This document shows positions 61,274 to 64,000 of a stretch of 64,000 bases of DNA, one piece after another. Below the pieces are notes generated by a model, which did not search any database, was not told the DNA's origin, and saw only the letters and a program-made list of their open reading frames with translations. The DNA lies in NCBI RefSeq assembly GCF_900111745.1, contig NZ_FOIJ01000012.1, positions 124,001 through 188,000 of the forward strand, in the 5' to 3' direction. The stretch comes from Stigmatella erecta. Lineage in GTDB: Bacteria > Myxococcota > Myxococcia > Myxococcales > Myxococcaceae. Within the stretch, counting starts at the first letter, position 1, and each line of letters begins with the position of its first letter. Both the position numbers and the translations under genes were made by a program.

Positions 61274-64000
61274 TCAGCCAATGACAGGCACGCAGGCGCA
61301 CAGCGCCTCGTCACACCGGGTTCCCGCGCCGCACGTGTCATTGCAGTTGGCCGGGCAAACGCATGCGTCAGTGGACTCGTTGCAAGCCAGGAGATCATCG
61401 CAGTGATCTGGCTCGGTCTCGTCGTAGTCCGGATCGTCCTGGCAGGGCACACCGCCGTTAGGATCCTTCTCCTGATCGATCCAGTACTGGTACGACACCG
61501 CAGCCTGGGAGTTCTCGTTGGCAGGGCGGCACGCACCGAAGAGTGAGAGGGTCCGCGCGCTGCCATCGAAGTCGAAGCCATTGACGGTGCTTCGGGGCAC
61601 GTTGTTGGCATTGCAGACGTTGGCGTCGCGCACCTCGCTCAGCGCCACCTTGAGGGACGCACCGATGGGCGGCTTGAGGGTCTTGTAACCCGCGTTCCCG
61701 ATGGCATCCGCGATGATGGCATCCATCGATACCCGGATGGAGTTGTTGTCGATGATGGAGCCAATCACTCCGCCCGTGGCATTGACCACCGCCGCGTTGC
61801 GAGCCTTCGACACGCCTCCCGCCTGGGGGTTGAATTCACGGCCAGTGCTCGTGCCAGTGCACGTTTGCCCTGTGCCGCACCCACAGTAGCTGCCACCCGG
61901 GCAGATGATGCCATGAACCGTGATGAGACTGCCTGTCTTGTTGGTGGGAGTGACCGAAGACGTCACGCTGCCGAAGAAGTTGATAAACGTCTGAACAGGC
62001 TCACAGGCAGACCCTTCTTTCTCCTTGGTCCCACCCGAGCCGCAATTCTCGACACCGTTGTTCACATCCTTCTGCGTTTGGTCATCCGCGTCACCGAGCA
62101 ATACGACTACCAGCGTGGCATCCTTACGGGCACGGAGGTTTGACTCCGGCTCGGCAGGCTCTGTTCCCGGCGTAATATCGTCAATGGTCTTCCTTGCGGC
62201 GCCAAGCACACCTTCGTTAGGGGCTCCCGCGATGCCCAATGAACAACCGCCATTGGCGCCCTCGATGGATTTGCCATTGCTATCAGCCCCTGGGCAGTTC
62301 GCTACTTCAGGTGCAGTAGGAACCCCGCTGCAGACATTGTTCACGCACGTGCTACCACTCGTGAGCCATGACTTCACTTTGTTCACGTTGCGGGTAAAGC
62401 GCCGAATCGTGCCCGAGTTGGGCCATGAAGTGCCGAAGTGATAGGAGGACGAGACAAGCGCCATTCGCCAGTCCAATGACGAGGCGTTGAGCGAGTCCAC
62501 CGCAGCGTTGGCCGTGGCCGCAAGCGCATCCTGCGAGCTTGCCATCGAGCCGCTGTCGTCCACGACAAAGATGAAGTCCACCTTCGCCGCTTCCAGCTGG
62601 AAGCGCTCACACTGCACCGCCGTGGGCTCGCCGAACTGCGCGAGCGCAGAACCATCGGACAGGTCCTTGGACGAGAAGGCCGCGGTCGAGCTGCGGTTGG
62701 CTCCTGTCACGCTGGCCAGGGGCACAACCGCCACCAACACCACCACGCTGTCGTTCGAGCGATGCACGAAGAGCGCCTGGAGGCGGAAGTCACCGTTCAC
62801 CCCCGCGGCCTCCTGGCTCAGACGGCCCGTGCTGCCGGGAACCAACGCGTCCACCAGCTGGTCCGTCCGGCGCTTGAGGTCCGTGCTTGCCCCCGACTGG
62901 TCGTAAAAGGCCTGCACCGCGTTGAAGCCGTCCCACGTCTTGAACACCTGCGCGGTGCGGTTGGTCAGAGCCCCCTTGCCGTTGATGGCAGGGCGCAGCT
63001 CTTCTTCATCCCCGAGCGGATCCGTGGCGCCCGCCGGTGCCGCGCGGCGGAAAGCCAGGAACGCCACCTTCGCGCTGCTGTCATAGCCCACCAGTCCCTT
63101 CACCTCGTTGCCCACCTTGATCTGCGTCACCTCCGTGAACTCCGGAGGCAAGGCCAGCTTCAGGTCCGCGCCGTCCTCGGACTGGAAGGTCACCGGACGC
63201 AGGTTGTTGACCGTGCACACCTGGCCCACCGGCCCCGACGCGTCGCCTGCGTTGGGATCCAACTCTCCAGGGTCTACCCCACCATTCTGGTTGGTGTCCT
63301 CCGCGCCGTCGGGGATGCCATCGCCGTCCGAGTCCGGATTCACCGGGTTCGTCGTCGTCCCGGGGCTCGAATCCGGAATGAAGATGTTGGCGCAGGCGAC
63401 CGGATCCGGGCTCACGGTAACGCCCGACTCCACTCCATCCGAGATGCCGTCCCCATCCGTGTCGAAACGGCGGGGATCCGTCTCGTTGGCGCCTTTCTTC
63501 CCGTCCGCGTTCTGGTCCTCGCCCTTCACGGCACCCTGGGTCGGCCCGTCGACGAGCCCGTCACAGTCGGTGTCCTTCATCAGCGGATTGGTCTCGTCAT
63601 CGTCCGCCTTGCCGTTCTTGTTGGCATCCTCCACCCCGTCCCACAGCCCGTCGCCATCCGTGTCGTAGCTGAGCGGGTCCGTCTGCCGGCGAGGGTCCGA
63701 GTCCAGCAGCAGATTGGAGCACGAGGTGCCCGCGACCGGCTGGGTGACACCGGCCTCGAGCCCGTCGGGCAGACCGTCATTGTCCGTGTCCCGCTGGCCC
63801 GGATCGGTCTTCCCTCCGTCGCGCACCGTCTCGAACTCGACCTTGTCGCTCAGGCCGTCACAGTCGGTGTCCTTCGTGTCGTTCTTGGGATCATTGGGAT
63901 CCGTCGGCAGCGGCGGTGGCGGTGGCGGCGGCACCACGCCCCCCCCTCCTCCGTCCGGTTTGGGATCCACAATGTCCGAACTGCATGCGGCCGCGGTCAT
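61274..64000 (-). CDS. vWA protein with TSP type-3 repeats, 5' end outside window
   Basis: 908 aa in the window; the frame runs to the last base, where an ATG happens to fall. The following TAAACSSD looks like a lipobox, so that ATG is probably inside a signal peptide and the true start lies beyond. After a Gly/Pro linker, residues about 40-235 hold six or more Ca-binding thrombospondin type-3 repeats (DTDCDGLSD, DTDNDGLPD, DTDGDGLWD, DSDGDGIPD). A von Willebrand A domain (about 475-720) has the MIDAS Asp481-x-Ser483-x-Ser485. The C-terminal tail is Cys-rich (CVCPANCNDTC...CDEALCAC). Likely a surface adhesin; the architecture recalls gliding-motility proteins such as CglD, unverified. Confidence 0.88.
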   Translation of the reverse strand: MTAAACSSDIVDPKPDGGGGGVVPPPPPPPLPTDPNDPKNDTKDTDCDGLSDKVEFETVRDGGKTDPGQRDTDNDGLPDGLEAGVTQPVAGTSCSNLLLDSDPRRQTDPLSYDTDGDGLWDGVEDANKNGKADDDETNPLMKDTDCDGLVDGPTQGAVKGEDQNADGKKGANETDPRRFDTDGDGISDGVESGVTVSPDPVACANIFIPDSSPGTTTNPVNPDSDGDGIPDGAEDTNQNGGVDPGELDPNAGDASGPVGQVCTVNNLRPVTFQSEDGADLKLALPPEFTEVTQIKVGNEVKGLVGYDSSAKVAFLAFRRAAPAGATDPLGDEEELRPAINGKGALTNRTAQVFKTWDGFNAVQAFYDQSGASTDLKRRTDQLVDALVPGSTGRLSQEAAGVNGDFRLQALFVHRSNDSVVVLVAVVPLASVTGANRSSTAAFSSKDLSDGSALAQFGEPTAVQCERFQLEAAKVDFIFVVDDSGSMASSQDALAATANAAVDSLNASSLDWRMALVSSSYHFGTSWPNSGTIRRFTRNVNKVKSWLTSGSTCVNNVCSGVPTAPEVANCPGADSNGKSIEGANGGCSLGIAGAPNEGVLGAARKTIDDITPGTEPAEPESNLRARKDATLVVVLLGDADDQTQKDVNNGVENCGSGGTKEKEGSACEPVQTFINFFGSVTSSVTPTNKTGSLITVHGIICPGGSYCGCGTGQTCTGTSTGREFNPQAGGVSKARNAAVVNATGGVIGSIIDNNSIRVSMDAIIADAIGNAGYKTLKPPIGASLKVALSEVRDANVCNANNVPRSTVNGFDFDGSARTLSLFGACRPANENSQAAVSYQYWIDQEKDPNGGVPCQDDPDYDETEPDHCDDLLACNESTDACVCPANCNDTCGAGTRCDEALCACVPVIG

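Overview
The window reads as part of the chromosome of a delta-proteobacterial predator of the myxobacterial type (Myxococcota, Cystobacterineae; something like Stigmatella, Cystobacter or Myxococcus). This rests on very high GC with strong third-position G/C bias, many hybrid histidine kinases, many large surface lipoproteins, a PilA-like pilin, and an exopolysaccharide locus with a one-piece tyrosine autokinase. The genus is inference, because there is no rRNA or other marker gene here.

Layout. 0-7 kb: accessory genes of unknown function. These are a 5'-truncated ORF, a 337-aa protein, a secreted protein made of six Cys-rich repeats, and a two-gene unit ending in a CxxCH lipoprotein. 7-15 kb: a YWTD-propeller lipoprotein, a FixL/FixJ-like two-component pair, and a three-subunit molybdenum hydroxylase operon. 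15-18 kb: a membrane protein with a DnaJ-type zinc finger, followed in the same operon by a small YHYH-PEGA protein. 18.4-20.9 kb: an accessory patch with weaker codon bias. It holds a small pair of proteins sharing one module, facing a three-gene operon led by a lipoprotein-like protein with a metzincin zinc motif (HExxHxxGxxH). This is the best candidate for an undescribed toxin/immunity-type system. 21-25 kb: divergent ppk and ppx (polyphosphate synthesis and breakdown), with a Pho-box-like repeat between them. 25-35 kb: housekeeping and redox genes (zinc alcohol/formaldehyde dehydrogenase, Ap4A phosphorylase-like, 2OG-Fe(II) oxygenase, DUF4230, TPR, a degenerate hybrid kinase, DUF2270, isocitrate-type dehydrogenase, glutathione peroxidase, TlpA-like thioredoxin, glutamine amidotransferase).

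35-58 kb: a large sensor kinase with two complete kinase-receiver modules leads into a polysaccharide cluster. The cluster has seven glycosyltransferases with GT-B-type folds, a Wzy/O-antigen-ligase-type polymerase, a Wzc-type co-polymerase/BY-kinase with a tyrosine tail, a GT2-methyltransferase fusion and a GT39-like membrane transferase. A PilA-like pilin gene lies inside it. The flippase, outer-membrane Wza and priming transferase are not in the window, so the locus is probably completed elsewhere. By architecture it resembles the one-piece-Wzc (BtkB-type) surface-polysaccharide loci of Myxococcus; that match is unverified. PlsC, an AlkB-like dioxygenase and a methyltransferase close the region.

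58-64 kb: two very large surface proteins converge on one strong intrinsic terminator. One is a VCBS/CARDB/HYR lipoprotein. The other is a vWA protein with thrombospondin type-3 repeats whose N-terminus lies beyond the window. I see no tRNA, rRNA, CRISPR array, transposase or integrase.
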